Source: Bacteroidia bacterium
GTDB taxonomy: Bacteria > Bacteroidota > Bacteroidia > Chitinophagales > Saprospiraceae
Direction of reading: 5' to 3'
DNA: 64,000 bases
Assembly: GCA_030426765.1 (NCBI GenBank)
Contig: JAUHXV010000010.1
Location: 1-64,000 of the forward strand
How positions within the stretch are numbered: position 1 is the first letter of the stretch; each line of letters opens with the position of its first letter. The notes under the pieces are model-generated. The model made no database searches and had not been told where the DNA came from. It was given only the letters and a program-made list of their open reading frames with translations. Positions 17,110-25,695 of the stretch are shown here, piece by piece. Position numbers and translations under genes: made by a program.

Positions 17110-20100
17110 TTACGATGATTTTTCGATGGCGTGCATCCTGCACCATTCACATTCCCCACATCCGGTTGAAAATTCCTTGTTTTGAATTTTTTGGTATACC
17201 TCTTTCAATTGATGGGCAACAAATTCCCGGTCATCGGGAGAGATGTTAAATTTCTTTTCTTCAAACGAACCATCCTTTTTAGGCTCGAGGCCCTGGATAT
17301 ACCCGTGATCCATGAGGGTTTTGAATTTAGGATCCTGCTGAAGCATGAGATCATAAAAGACCATTTGCCGCCAATAACTACCACCGTCGGGATTGCTTTC
17401 GCTCGGCGCATAGGTCTTCTTTTTAAACTCGTACTCCGTTTTCCCGGACTTGTAATCATAGACCACAATTTTATTTTCCGTCTTGTCAATACGATCAATA
17501 AATCCCTTTACAGGCACACCCTGGATATGAATATCCTTGCACCGATACTCGGTGAGGTATTGTACGTCTTCCGACCATTTGTCATGATAGTGATCATAAT
17601 ACTGATCCAATACTTTCCGGCCATAGGTGATTAAATCTATAAATTCCTTTTCAGTAAAGCGATGTTTATTACGCTCCATGTAGAAATCATACCGCTTAAG
17701 CATGTATTCTTTTCCAGTGGAAGAATCTTTTTCCTCGAATCGCTTTCGGAAAAAATACTGTAGTGCTTCATGCAGTCCACTACCAAAAAGCATCGATACT
17801 GACTGGGTGGAGGGGATCATCAGGATTTTGTCGTAGTAAAACCGAAGCGGACATTCAAGGTATACATTCAGGGCAGACACATTCATCACAAAGTTCCTGA
17901 TGCGATCTTCTATTTCAATTGTATCTAACTGCAGGTCTACCTTATTTTCTCCCGACATCAATGCCGCCAGATATTCCGCCTGGAGGTTTTCGTCCACCTC
18001 TGGCGAAGATGCCTCCAACGCTTCATCACCTGTTCTGATCTCTGTCAGGTAGAGGCTGGGCGTCAGGTCTTTTCCTTCGTCTTTTTTCCGGGGATAGGTC
18101 AATGAAAGGTCGTGCTTGGCTCGCGTCATACCTACGTACAACAACCGCCTTCTGTCCTGATCCGAAATGTCCGATTCATCTTCCACACTGTCCGCATCCG
18201 CATTCTGCCGCACGAGATTGTCGGGCAGTTTGAAGGATTGAGCACCACCCACCTTCTCTTCCCATTCATTGTTGGTCACATTTTTAATAATCACCTTTTC
18301 ATATTCAAGCCCCTTTGCGCTATGCAGGGTGGAGAGAAAAATTCCTTTTGGTGGTGGAGCCAGAGATTGAACCGGCAGCACAATACCATAGGTCTTCATC
18401 AGGTGCAGGGTTTCCAGCAATTCAGGAACAGAAAATTTTGAGTTGCCAACACTTTGCTGGTCGACAAAATTGAAAAAAGTCTTCAGTGCATACAGATGCG
18501 AAAATTTCTCTTGTTGCGCAAGGATCCATTGCATGAGGCCAAATTGATGTACGACCCATTCGATGAAGGCTAACAAGGGTTTAGAATGATAAGCTGTTAT
18601 ACTGTCACCGAGTACTTTGTTTACATGATCCATCCATGGCCTGTCTCTCAGATTGAGTTGGTCCAGGATCTGCGGGTCACTCAACCACATAAACAGGGTA
18701 GAGTTGTCCAGCCGTTCTCGCGCCGTGTGCGAAAGTATCAGACGCTGCAAATCATCGGGTCTTGGATCCAGATAAACAAGATGCAATACGCGATAGAGTA
18801 ACGCATCATCATTGGCAGCTCCCTCGCTTAAGTTGCCAATACAGGTGATAATATCTATTAGGTGAAGGATGATCTGTTGGCCAAGCGCATCGTTTGTTTT
18901 GGCGATTTGAAACGGGATACCGGCACCTTTCAACGCCATACTCAGGTCACGCCCGTGTGCATGCTTATTGTAGAGCACCGCAAAAGAGCCCTGCGTCTTT
19001 TCCTCGTGCCACTGTTTGATCTGACGGAAGATATCCGCATTCTCATACGTCATCGTCGGATAGGCGGTGATATGCACCGGATGATTACGTGTGGCATACT
19101 TGCCGGAGGCAATAAGTTTCTTGGATTGGTTGAAGAGTTTCTGGATGACAGACTCCGATACCGGATTCATAATGATCCTGGCAGTATCCAGTATGCGTTG
19201 CGAACTCCGGTAATTTTCTTCGAGCAGGACAATCTCAGGATTGTATTTAGCTTGAAAATCCATGAGGTTTTTGATATTGGCTCCCTGAAACCGGAATATT
19301 GCCTGGTCATCATCACCTACCACAAAAACATTAGGCCGGTCAATCCATTCATGATCGAGCAGTTTTTGCAGTATGCCGAGCTGTATCCCGTTGGTATCCT
19401 GAAACTCATCGACCAGCACATACAGAAATCGCTCCTGATAACCTGCTAAAAAATCTTCGTCCTGATCAAAAGCATTATAGACCCACAGGAGCATGTCCTC
19501 AAAATCGTATTTGCCTTCTTCGGCCATCAACGCGTTATAGTGTTCATACTCATCTACGGCGGCATGGAGCGTTTTCATGGGCGCGAGGATCTCTGCTTCA
19601 TATGGCTTGATCTTCAAGTCACCCGCCTGAAATTCTCTGTACTTGCGTTTGTAAATGTATTTCTCATGGGTCTTCATACGCTCGACAAACTCGTCGATTT
19701 GCGCATGCATATATTTCGGACTCCAGTTTTCCCTTTTCATGGTCATGAAAAGGTCGTTGAGCTTCTTCCATTCGTAGTAAGTCTGCCCTTTAAATCGTTT
19801 TAGCGGATGATCATCTCCAAACCGGTCGATAAGGGTTTTTATAATATTAAAACGATCGATTTCGGAGATGGGCTCAAGTTCCCGGGCTTGTTGGAAGGTG
19901 CCTGGATTTTCCTGGATGACCAGGTTGCAGAAACTATGAAATGTACTCACCTGTAAACCATACGCTTCGGGACCTATGTAGTCAATCAGGCGATGTCGCA
20001 TTTCAGAAGCGGCAGCATCGGTGTAGGTCAGGCAAAGAATATTACCGGGAGCAGCATCTGTTTTTCGAAGAATATTGCCTATGCGAAGCGATAAAATTTC

Positions 20101-20208
20101 TGTTTTACCTGTACCGGGTCCGGCGATGACCATGACAGGGCCTTCAATCGTTTCTACGGCTTTGAGCTGACCGGAATTGAGCTTGGCTATTTTGTCATCA
20201 AATGTCAT
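17110..20208 (-). CDS. UvrD/Rep-type helicase fused to a PD-(D/E)XK nuclease with an Fe-S-type cysteine set
   Basis: A 1032-residue SF1A helicase-nuclease for DNA repair or recombination. Walker A is at GPGTGKTE (about 30-36), then TFHSFC, Walker B VDEFQDTN (about 266), GDDDQAIFRFQGA (about 298), HSAKGLEYEKV and YVGMTRAKHDL. The C-terminal nuclease has GFIDRID (about 902) and DYKSGK (about 918). Cysteines at about 1017, 1020 and 1023 together with an earlier YLECPLRFYY match the four-cysteine cluster of AddB-type nucleases. The whole resembles an AddA/AddB-like activity in one chain. It starts 18 bases after the O-antigen ligase stop, so the two share a transcript. Confidence 0.93.
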   Translation of the reverse strand: MTFDDKIAKLNSGQLKAVETIEGPVMVIAGPGTGKTEILSLRIGNILRKTDAAPGNILCLTYTDAAASEMRHRLIDYIGPEAYGLQVSTFHSFCNLVIQENPGTFQQARELEPISEIDRFNIIKTLIDRFGDDHPLKRFKGQTYYEWKKLNDLFMTMKRENWSPKYMHAQIDEFVERMKTHEKYIYKRKYREFQAGDLKIKPYEAEILAPMKTLHAAVDEYEHYNALMAEEGKYDFEDMLLWVYNAFDQDEDFLAGYQERFLYVLVDEFQDTNGIQLGILQKLLDHEWIDRPNVFVVGDDDQAIFRFQGANIKNLMDFQAKYNPEIVLLEENYRSSQRILDTARIIMNPVSESVIQKLFNQSKKLIASGKYATRNHPVHITAYPTMTYENADIFRQIKQWHEEKTQGSFAVLYNKHAHGRDLSMALKGAGIPFQIAKTNDALGQQIILHLIDIITCIGNLSEGAANDDALLYRVLHLVYLDPRPDDLQRLILSHTARERLDNSTLFMWLSDPQILDQLNLRDRPWMDHVNKVLGDSITAYHSKPLLAFIEWVVHQFGLMQWILAQQEKFSHLYALKTFFNFVDQQSVGNSKFSVPELLETLHLMKTYGIVLPVQSLAPPPKGIFLSTLHSAKGLEYEKVIIKNVTNNEWEEKVGGAQSFKLPDNLVRQNADADSVEDESDISDQDRRRLLYVGMTRAKHDLSLTYPRKKDEGKDLTPSLYLTEIRTGDEALEASSPEVDENLQAEYLAALMSGENKVDLQLDTIEIEDRIRNFVMNVSALNVYLECPLRFYYDKILMIPSTQSVSMLFGSGLHEALQYFFRKRFEEKDSSTGKEYMLKRYDFYMERNKHRFTEKEFIDLITYGRKVLDQYYDHYHDKWSEDVQYLTEYRCKDIHIQGVPVKGFIDRIDKTENKIVVYDYKSGKTEYEFKKKTYAPSESNPDGGSYWRQMVFYDLMLQQDPKFKTLMDHGYIQGLEPKKDGSFEEKKFNISPDDREFVAHQLKEVYQKIQNKEFSTGCGECEWCRMHAIEKSS

Positions 20209-20226
20209 GTGATAAAAATACTTGGT

Positions 20227-21498
20227 TTAATGGTGTTCATTCTTTTTTATAAAAATACCACCCTGATAACTTAGCCCCAACATAGTTAAGAGCAGAAACA
20301 TGGATGTGCCCACGACCATATCCAGCGGATGTTCGACCATCATAGACAATATCTGCATCAGGTAGATGACAGGGATCCACGGAGGATCCTTAAAAAAAGG
20401 AAAGGTCATCGGATAGATCAGGGTAAAGAGAAATACAGCCAGCCCAAGAATCCCAAAAATGGTAAATACATTGATAAACTGGTTGTGTGGCCGTTCATAT
20501 TGATCCCGCTGATATACTTCTTTATAGTGTTCGCTAAGCGCTTTGCGAAAATGTCCGGTCCCTGTGCCAATAAACGGATGTTGATTGCCCACTTCTATAC
20601 CCGCTCTCCAGGATTGCCATCGTTCGGAATCGGAGTACGACTCGCCGGCACCCGCTTTAAATTGCTTCAGGTCATATAGCGAGTAATTGATTTTTTGGGT
20701 AAATGTCGGTATCGTATAATAGGCTATCACAGGAATGCATGCCACAAGCAATAGAAAAGCAGTTTTTTTCCAGAAAGGAATATGCCGCAGATAAAACAAG
20801 ATCAGCAATCCTATTCCCGCATACCCGAGCGCCAGACCCGTTCTGACCGAAAGGATGTGAAGAAAGGCAAAAAACCAGACACTCAGGAAAGCATACACCA
20901 AGCGCTCCCATCGGTATTTCAATTGTTGGTTTTCGATCGCAAACGCAAGACAGAGGATCATACAGATAGCCACGATCACGCTAAAGCGAATATGTCCATT
21001 GGGTGTAGGCAATGATCCACCGTATCCCAGCATGTTGTTAAACAATTGGTAGTGTTCAATATACGCGGCCAGCGTCCAGAGTGTACTCCAGAACGCCATG
21101 ACAATCATACATACCACTACAAGCATATATTCCTTCAATGAGAAGGACTGTAAAAATGCAAACGCAAGGGGAAGGATCAAATACACGACTTTTGGGTGGG
21201 TCAGCGACCACCATTCTGAAAGGTCTCCGGCCCACAGTCCGCTAATGAAGTAAAGCAGAAAGAAAAGTGAGAATACCCATAGATACGGTTTGGATCGAAT
21301 ACTGTCCCGGACCGCACGAGGGGTTAATAACCATCTGATTTTCAATGGTTCTATCTCAATGTCAAGGACAGCAAAAAATGAGAATACCACGGCCGCAATA
21401 CTCAGTAAGGCCTTTGACCACAGCAATGCTACGGCCATCACGATACACAAAAACACAGCTATGGGCTGACGTAATGACATAGGCCGAAAGTTAGGCAT
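20227..21498 (-). CDS. O-antigen ligase/polymerase family membrane protein
   Basis: A 423-residue polytopic protein with roughly ten to twelve hydrophobic segments. It carries the Wzy_C region: RTGLALGYAGIGLLILF, a periplasmic loop with SERWQSWRAGIEV and GTGTGHFRKAL, then RPHNQFINVFTIFGILG. Members ligate or polymerise O-antigen or other surface glycans. The substrate is unknown, and no glycan cluster surrounds it. A second in-frame ATG at 21480 (MSLRQPIAV) is an equally good start. It is divergent from pheS. Confidence 0.88.
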   Translation of the reverse strand: MPNFRPMSLRQPIAVFLCIVMAVALLWSKALLSIAAVVFSFFAVLDIEIEPLKIRWLLTPRAVRDSIRSKPYLWVFSLFFLLYFISGLWAGDLSEWWSLTHPKVVYLILPLAFAFLQSFSLKEYMLVVVCMIVMAFWSTLWTLAAYIEHYQLFNNMLGYGGSLPTPNGHIRFSVIVAICMILCLAFAIENQQLKYRWERLVYAFLSVWFFAFLHILSVRTGLALGYAGIGLLILFYLRHIPFWKKTAFLLLVACIPVIAYYTIPTFTQKINYSLYDLKQFKAGAGESYSDSERWQSWRAGIEVGNQHPFIGTGTGHFRKALSEHYKEVYQRDQYERPHNQFINVFTIFGILGLAVFLFTLIYPMTFPFFKDPPWIPVIYLMQILSMMVEHPLDMVVGTSMFLLLTMLGLSYQGGIFIKKNEHH

Positions 21499-21522
21499 TA
21501 AGTTTGGGTACGTTCAGTTCCG

Positions 21523-21530
21523 TACTTTTG
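21523..21530 (+). promoter_or_regulatory. -7 box for pheS-hisS
   Basis: TACTTTTG fits TAnnTTTG and lies 75 bases before the pheS ATG. A TTTG at 21503-21506 gives a 16-base spacer, slightly short for a -33 element. Confidence 0.5.
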
Positions 21531-21605
21531 TGACTTCGTAGAGCAAATTCACGTGCTGAACAGGCTCTGCATACAACGACAGAAATTTAATCGATCATAT
21601 ATCCT

Positions 21606-22634
21606 ATGAATCCATTAGAACAATTAAAGGCAATGATTGCCGAGATCGAAACTACTGAGATAAGTGACGCTGCAGCGCTGGAGACGTTTCGCATTCGGTT
21701 TCTTGGCAGTAAAAACATCATAAAGCCACTTTCGGCATCGATTCGCGATGTCCCGAATGAGCAGAAGCGTGAGTTTGGGCTGCTGGTCAATGAAGCTAAA
21801 ACAAAGGCAGAAGAAGTATTCAATCAAGTCCAGAATCGCTTGTCAGGAGATACATCGGAATCAACCGATAGTCCGGATCTGAGTCTTCCTGCGTCGCCTT
21901 TACCGGTGGGCAGCAGACATCCGGTGAGCCTGGTCATGGAAGAGATCATCGATGTTTTCTCGCGCATGGGTTTTGAAGTAGCCGAAGATCGTGAGATCGA
22001 AGATGACTGGCATAATTTTACAGCGATGAATACGCCGGAAGATCACCCCGCACGTGATATGCAGGATACATATTACGTCGCTTCGCCTCCCGGATGGTTG
22101 TTGAGAACGCACACCTCGTCTGTGCAGGCACGTGTGATGACGACGCGCAAACCACCGATTCGAATTATTGCGCCCGGAAGAGTGTATCGAAATGAAACCG
22201 TCTCTGCGAGATCACACTGCCAGTTTCACCAGGTAGAAGTGCTGTATGTGGATGAAGGCGTTTCTTTTGCGGATATGAAACAGACGCTGCATCATTTTGC
22301 GCAGGCGATGTATGGCAAGGAAGTCGTGACACGTCTGCGGCCGTCCTATTTTCCATTTACTGAACCTTCCGCAGAAATGGATGTCTATTACGGGCTCGCA
22401 GATGAGCATGCGCACAGAATCACTAAGGGTACAGGCTGGCTGGAAATTATGGGTTGTGGCATGGTCGATCCGGCAGTGTTGGAGACGTGTGGTATTGACT
22501 CCACGAAATACTCCGGATTTGCATGCGGCATGGGTATCGAAAGGCAAGCCATGATTAAATACCGTATCAACGATATCCGGTTGTTGTTTGAAAATGACGC
22601 CCGGTTTTTGAAACAGTTTGCTTCCGTTGTATAA
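21606..22634 (+). CDS. pheS: phenylalanyl-tRNA synthetase alpha subunit
   Basis: A 342-residue class II synthetase subunit that charges tRNA-Phe as an alpha2-beta2 enzyme. The N-terminal coiled coil (1-90) is followed by the catalytic core with HPVSLVMEEI, motif 2 PGRVYRNETVSARSHCQFHQ (about 195-215), SYFPFTEPSAE, and motif 3 GFACGMGIERQAMIKY. The length is typical. The beta subunit (pheT) is not in this window. hisS follows after 33 bases in the same direction. Confidence 0.97.
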   Translation: MNPLEQLKAMIAEIETTEISDAAALETFRIRFLGSKNIIKPLSASIRDVPNEQKREFGLLVNEAKTKAEEVFNQVQNRLSGDTSESTDSPDLSLPASPLPVGSRHPVSLVMEEIIDVFSRMGFEVAEDREIEDDWHNFTAMNTPEDHPARDMQDTYYVASPPGWLLRTHTSSVQARVMTTRKPPIRIIAPGRVYRNETVSARSHCQFHQVEVLYVDEGVSFADMKQTLHHFAQAMYGKEVVTRLRPSYFPFTEPSAEMDVYYGLADEHAHRITKGTGWLEIMGCGMVDPAVLETCGIDSTKYSGFACGMGIERQAMIKYRINDIRLLFENDARFLKQFASVV

Positions 22635-22667
22635 TAACAAAGGATTAATAATCACATTTAGCAGAGC

Positions 22668-24008
22668 ATGAAGGCAGGACTTCCAAAAGGAACGCGTGAT
22701 TTTTTACCGGCTGAGTTGGTGAAACGCAAATGGATGTTTGGCATCATTGAGGAGGTGTTTCGCACCTATGGGTATGTGCCTATCGAAACACCTGTTTTGG
22801 AAAACCTCAGTACCCTGACCGGTAAATATGGTGAAGAAGGGGATCGGCTGCTGTTTAAGGTGCTTAACAACGGAGACTATCTCACTAAAGCAGACGAAGA
22901 GGCTTTTCAATCCAAGGACAGCAGGAAGTTTACGGCTTCCGTTTCCAAACGCGGGATGCGATATGACCTGACAGTACCTTTTGCCAGGTATGTGGTGATG
23001 CATCGCAATGATATTTCACTTCCTTTTAAGCGGTATCAGATTCAGCCTGTCTGGCGTGCGGACCGACCACAGAAAGGTCGCTACCAGGAGTTCTATCAGT
23101 GTGATGTCGATGTCGTAGGAAGCACTTCACTTTCTTATGAAGCTGAGTTGGTTCAGATTTATGATGAAGTTTTTAAGCAGCTTGGAATTCCTGTTGAAAT
23201 CCGAATCAATCATCGTAAGTTACTTTCCGGGATCGCGCAGATTGCGGGAATAGGAGAACAGTGGATCGATATGACCGTGGCGATAGACAAGCTCGATAAA
23301 ATAGGCGAAGAAGGTGTCAGAAAAGAATTGACGGAGCGCGGTATTTCAGAAGAAGCGCAAAAACGGATTTTCGAGTTTCTGGCAGGAGGGGATATTTCAT
23401 CGATGCGGGCTATGGCCAAAGGGAATGAAGAAGCGATGACTGGTCTCGAAGCGATTGACAAAGTATTTTCCTATCTCGAATCTCTTCCGCTCCACAATAC
23501 CCTGAAGTTTGATGTGACCCTTGCCCGCGGGCTTGGCTATTATACGGGATGTATTTTCGAAGTGGCGGCGCTGGATGCAGAAATGGGCAGTCTCGGTGGC
23601 GGCGGACGGTATGATGATCTGACGGGTGCGTTTGGCTGGTCGGATGTGCCGGGGGTTGGGATTTCATTTGGCGCGGAAAGGATCTATGATGTCCTTGAGG
23701 CGAAAGAACTTTTCCCGGCTAACCTACAGAAAGGTCCTAAAGTGCTTTTCGCCGCTTTTGATGATGACGCGCATGCATTTGCCTTTGCCTGCGTTTCCGC
23801 TTTGCGAAAAGCCGGCATCGCCGCAGACTTGTATCCGGAGCCTGGCAAGCTGAAAAAGCAATTTAAGTATGCTGACGACATTGGATGCGCATACATCGCC
23901 ATCATTGGTGAAGAGGAGATCAAAAGTCGCACCTTAACATTGAAGGATCTGGCCTCAGGCTCACAGGATACCATCAGTATCCAGGAGGCCATCGATCGCC
24001 TTAGCTAA
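22668..24008 (+). CDS. hisS: histidyl-tRNA synthetase
   Basis: A 446-residue class IIa synthetase. Markers are GTRDFLP at the start, motif 1 near YVPIETPVLE, the histidine-specific RYDLTVPFARYV, motif 2 IQPVWRADRPQKGRYQEFYQ, the histidine-binding ARGLGYYTG, and motif 3 GGGGRYDDL with PGVGISFGAERI. An anticodon-binding domain with KVLFAAFDD and AGIAADLYP follows. It is second gene of a pheS-hisS unit and ends 6 bases before the convergent beta-helix gene, with no obvious terminator between. Confidence 0.97.
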   Translation: MKAGLPKGTRDFLPAELVKRKWMFGIIEEVFRTYGYVPIETPVLENLSTLTGKYGEEGDRLLFKVLNNGDYLTKADEEAFQSKDSRKFTASVSKRGMRYDLTVPFARYVVMHRNDISLPFKRYQIQPVWRADRPQKGRYQEFYQCDVDVVGSTSLSYEAELVQIYDEVFKQLGIPVEIRINHRKLLSGIAQIAGIGEQWIDMTVAIDKLDKIGEEGVRKELTERGISEEAQKRIFEFLAGGDISSMRAMAKGNEEAMTGLEAIDKVFSYLESLPLHNTLKFDVTLARGLGYYTGCIFEVAALDAEMGSLGGGGRYDDLTGAFGWSDVPGVGISFGAERIYDVLEAKELFPANLQKGPKVLFAAFDDDAHAFAFACVSALRKAGIAADLYPEPGKLKKQFKYADDIGCAYIAIIGEEEIKSRTLTLKDLASGSQDTISIQEAIDRLS

Positions 24009-24014
24009 TCCTGT

Positions 24015-25535
24015 TTAATTTCCTGAATAGAAAAATGGTTTGCTCCATTGCAAGCCTCTTGTGGTGTGTACCGTAGCGATGTACATCCCGGGCACAAGTC
24101 TGTTAAGTGCAAATTGGGTAGCATTTTCGAGCGCTACTTGTTCGACCAGCTTGCCGTCAATACTAAACAAGGAAAGTGTGCCTGTGATTTTTTCTGTCCA
24201 GGTGATTGAAACAGGCCCAATGGTGATGCCATGATGATAGGGTAGTGTCACAACCGTGTCCTGGTCTTCAATGGCCAGTGCACTCTCCGCTTCATAGGCC
24301 CCCATATCGTGCTCAGGGCCTTGAGGACGCGTGATCATTTCAATGTCTTCTGCTACTCCAAAGGCAAATGCTGCACTCCCCGCATTGATCGCCTGGGCAT
24401 CGGTGGCCAGATGAAAATCCCCTGTTTCATGGGACACAAAAATATCTCCCAACGGATCTGCCAGCATACTGTTTTGATCATACCCGAGTGCCTGCCATTC
24501 AGTTAATGTCATGGACTGACCATCACCCTCATTGCTCAGGCTGTTGACTACGATATTATAGTCAGAATCGAAACCGGGTACCGCATCGGGATCTAATGCG
24601 ATACTTCCACGCCACGCATGCTGATTGATGATGATGTTGTTAAAGACCTGCGCACCACTGGAGCCATTGACCGCCAGGATACACCATCGACCATCCGCTG
24701 CATTGAGGATGGTATTGTGGATGATGACCCCATTGATAGAGGGAGCCGATCCGTCCTGTCGAAAGAGCGCTATCCCGGTTGCATGGTTTTCATACAGCAG
24801 GTTATTGAAAATAAATGCGCCCTGCACACCGTCCAGATTGATGGCCGCTCCACCTCCTGTTCCATTTTCATACAGTACATTTCCATAGATCTGAGGATCC
24901 GTACTGATGCCGTCACCGCCCTGACTCCCATCGGCGTTGATCTGTATTCCGCCTCTGGTATTGTGATGGCAACTATTATACCTTATGATGGATCGGTCAC
25001 TGCTATTGGATACATAGATGCCATGTTCATCAATAGAATTTAAGCATTCGTTGTATTCAATAATAATATCATCGGTAAATCCGGTAAATATGCCGCGTTC
25101 GAAGTTATTGTCACAATAAGTATTGCGAACAATGCAATTATGGGCATTGACGAGACGGATGCCATTGCGGGGTTGGTCGATGACCCTGAAGCCATTGATC
25201 TCTATGTAGTCCGCATTTTCTACGTTAATCCCATCCGTAGTTACAGGATTTTCTGTGTCGATAATGCACCCTGATGAAGCTGCGATGAAGACAATGGGAT
25301 CGGCGGCTGTCCCCGTTGTGCGTAAATCAAATCCGACATAGTTGCCATTGGCTACCCAGACGGAGTCACCGGCAGCAACTTCATCCGCGGCATGCTGCAG
25401 GGTCAACCATGCTTCGGCCCAACTATCTCCTGAGTTAGCATCACTTCCTGTTGGAGAGACATATTTTGTTGCCGCAAATAGAGTAAAAGGAGAGAAAAAG
25501 AAAAGAAAATAAGCGCAGTAAAAAGTGGTTTTCAT
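24015..25535 (-). CDS. secreted right-handed beta-helix protein with type IX sorting domain
   Basis: A 506-residue exported protein with a signal peptide ending about FAATKYV. It has the KYVSPTGSDANSGDSW opening typical of Bacteroidetes pectate-lyase-like beta-helix proteins. The body shows ladder repeats with Asn-rich turns (NCIVRNTYCDNN, YNECLNSIDEHGIYV, NNLLYENHATGIAL), as in PbH1 and NosD-type folds. The C-terminal ~75 residues are a sorting domain (LSLFSIDGKLVEQ, LVPGMYIATVHT). Many relatives bind or cleave polysaccharides, but no catalytic residues can be assigned, so the substrate is open. Confidence 0.85.
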   Translation of the reverse strand: MKTTFYCAYFLFFFSPFTLFAATKYVSPTGSDANSGDSWAEAWLTLQHAADEVAAGDSVWVANGNYVGFDLRTTGTAADPIVFIAASSGCIIDTENPVTTDGINVENADYIEINGFRVIDQPRNGIRLVNAHNCIVRNTYCDNNFERGIFTGFTDDIIIEYNECLNSIDEHGIYVSNSSDRSIIRYNSCHHNTRGGIQINADGSQGGDGISTDPQIYGNVLYENGTGGGAAINLDGVQGAFIFNNLLYENHATGIALFRQDGSAPSINGVIIHNTILNAADGRWCILAVNGSSGAQVFNNIIINQHAWRGSIALDPDAVPGFDSDYNIVVNSLSNEGDGQSMTLTEWQALGYDQNSMLADPLGDIFVSHETGDFHLATDAQAINAGSAAFAFGVAEDIEMITRPQGPEHDMGAYEAESALAIEDQDTVVTLPYHHGITIGPVSITWTEKITGTLSLFSIDGKLVEQVALENATQFALNRLVPGMYIATVHTTRGLQWSKPFFYSGN

Positions 25536-25608
25536 GTCATCCGATTGTCCAGTGCTGAATCGGGTGTGAGCAACCTAAAGTTAAGACAATTTTGGATTCG
25601 GCGGTATT

Positions 25609-25639
25609 CCTCCGCCATTGAATTCGACAATGGCGGAGG
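25609..25639. repeat. 12-bp perfect inverted repeat
   Basis: CCTCCGCCATTG and CAATGGCGGAGG flank a 7-base loop in the 160-base spacer between two same-strand type IX cargo genes. There is no T-run on either side, so it is a REP-like hairpin or processing site rather than a clear terminator. Confidence 0.8.
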
Positions 25640-25664
25640 TTTGAATACGCTCTGTAGCTTAGTC

Positions 25665-25692
25665 AACTGGTTTTTCAGCAGGAAAACCAGTT
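25665..25692 (-). other. 10-bp stem-loop just after the SprB-repeat gene
   Basis: AACTGGTTTT and AAAACCAGTT flank an 8-base loop, 3 bases past the stop codon at 25696. The following minus-strand bases are GACTAAG rather than a T-run. It could be an imperfect terminator or a 3' stabilising hairpin. Confidence 0.55.
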
Positions 25693-25695
25693 TCT

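Noticed and set aside
18862-19449. 195-codon open frame antisense to the helicase-nuclease
   Set aside because: The helicase frame has clear motifs throughout; the antisense frame has none.
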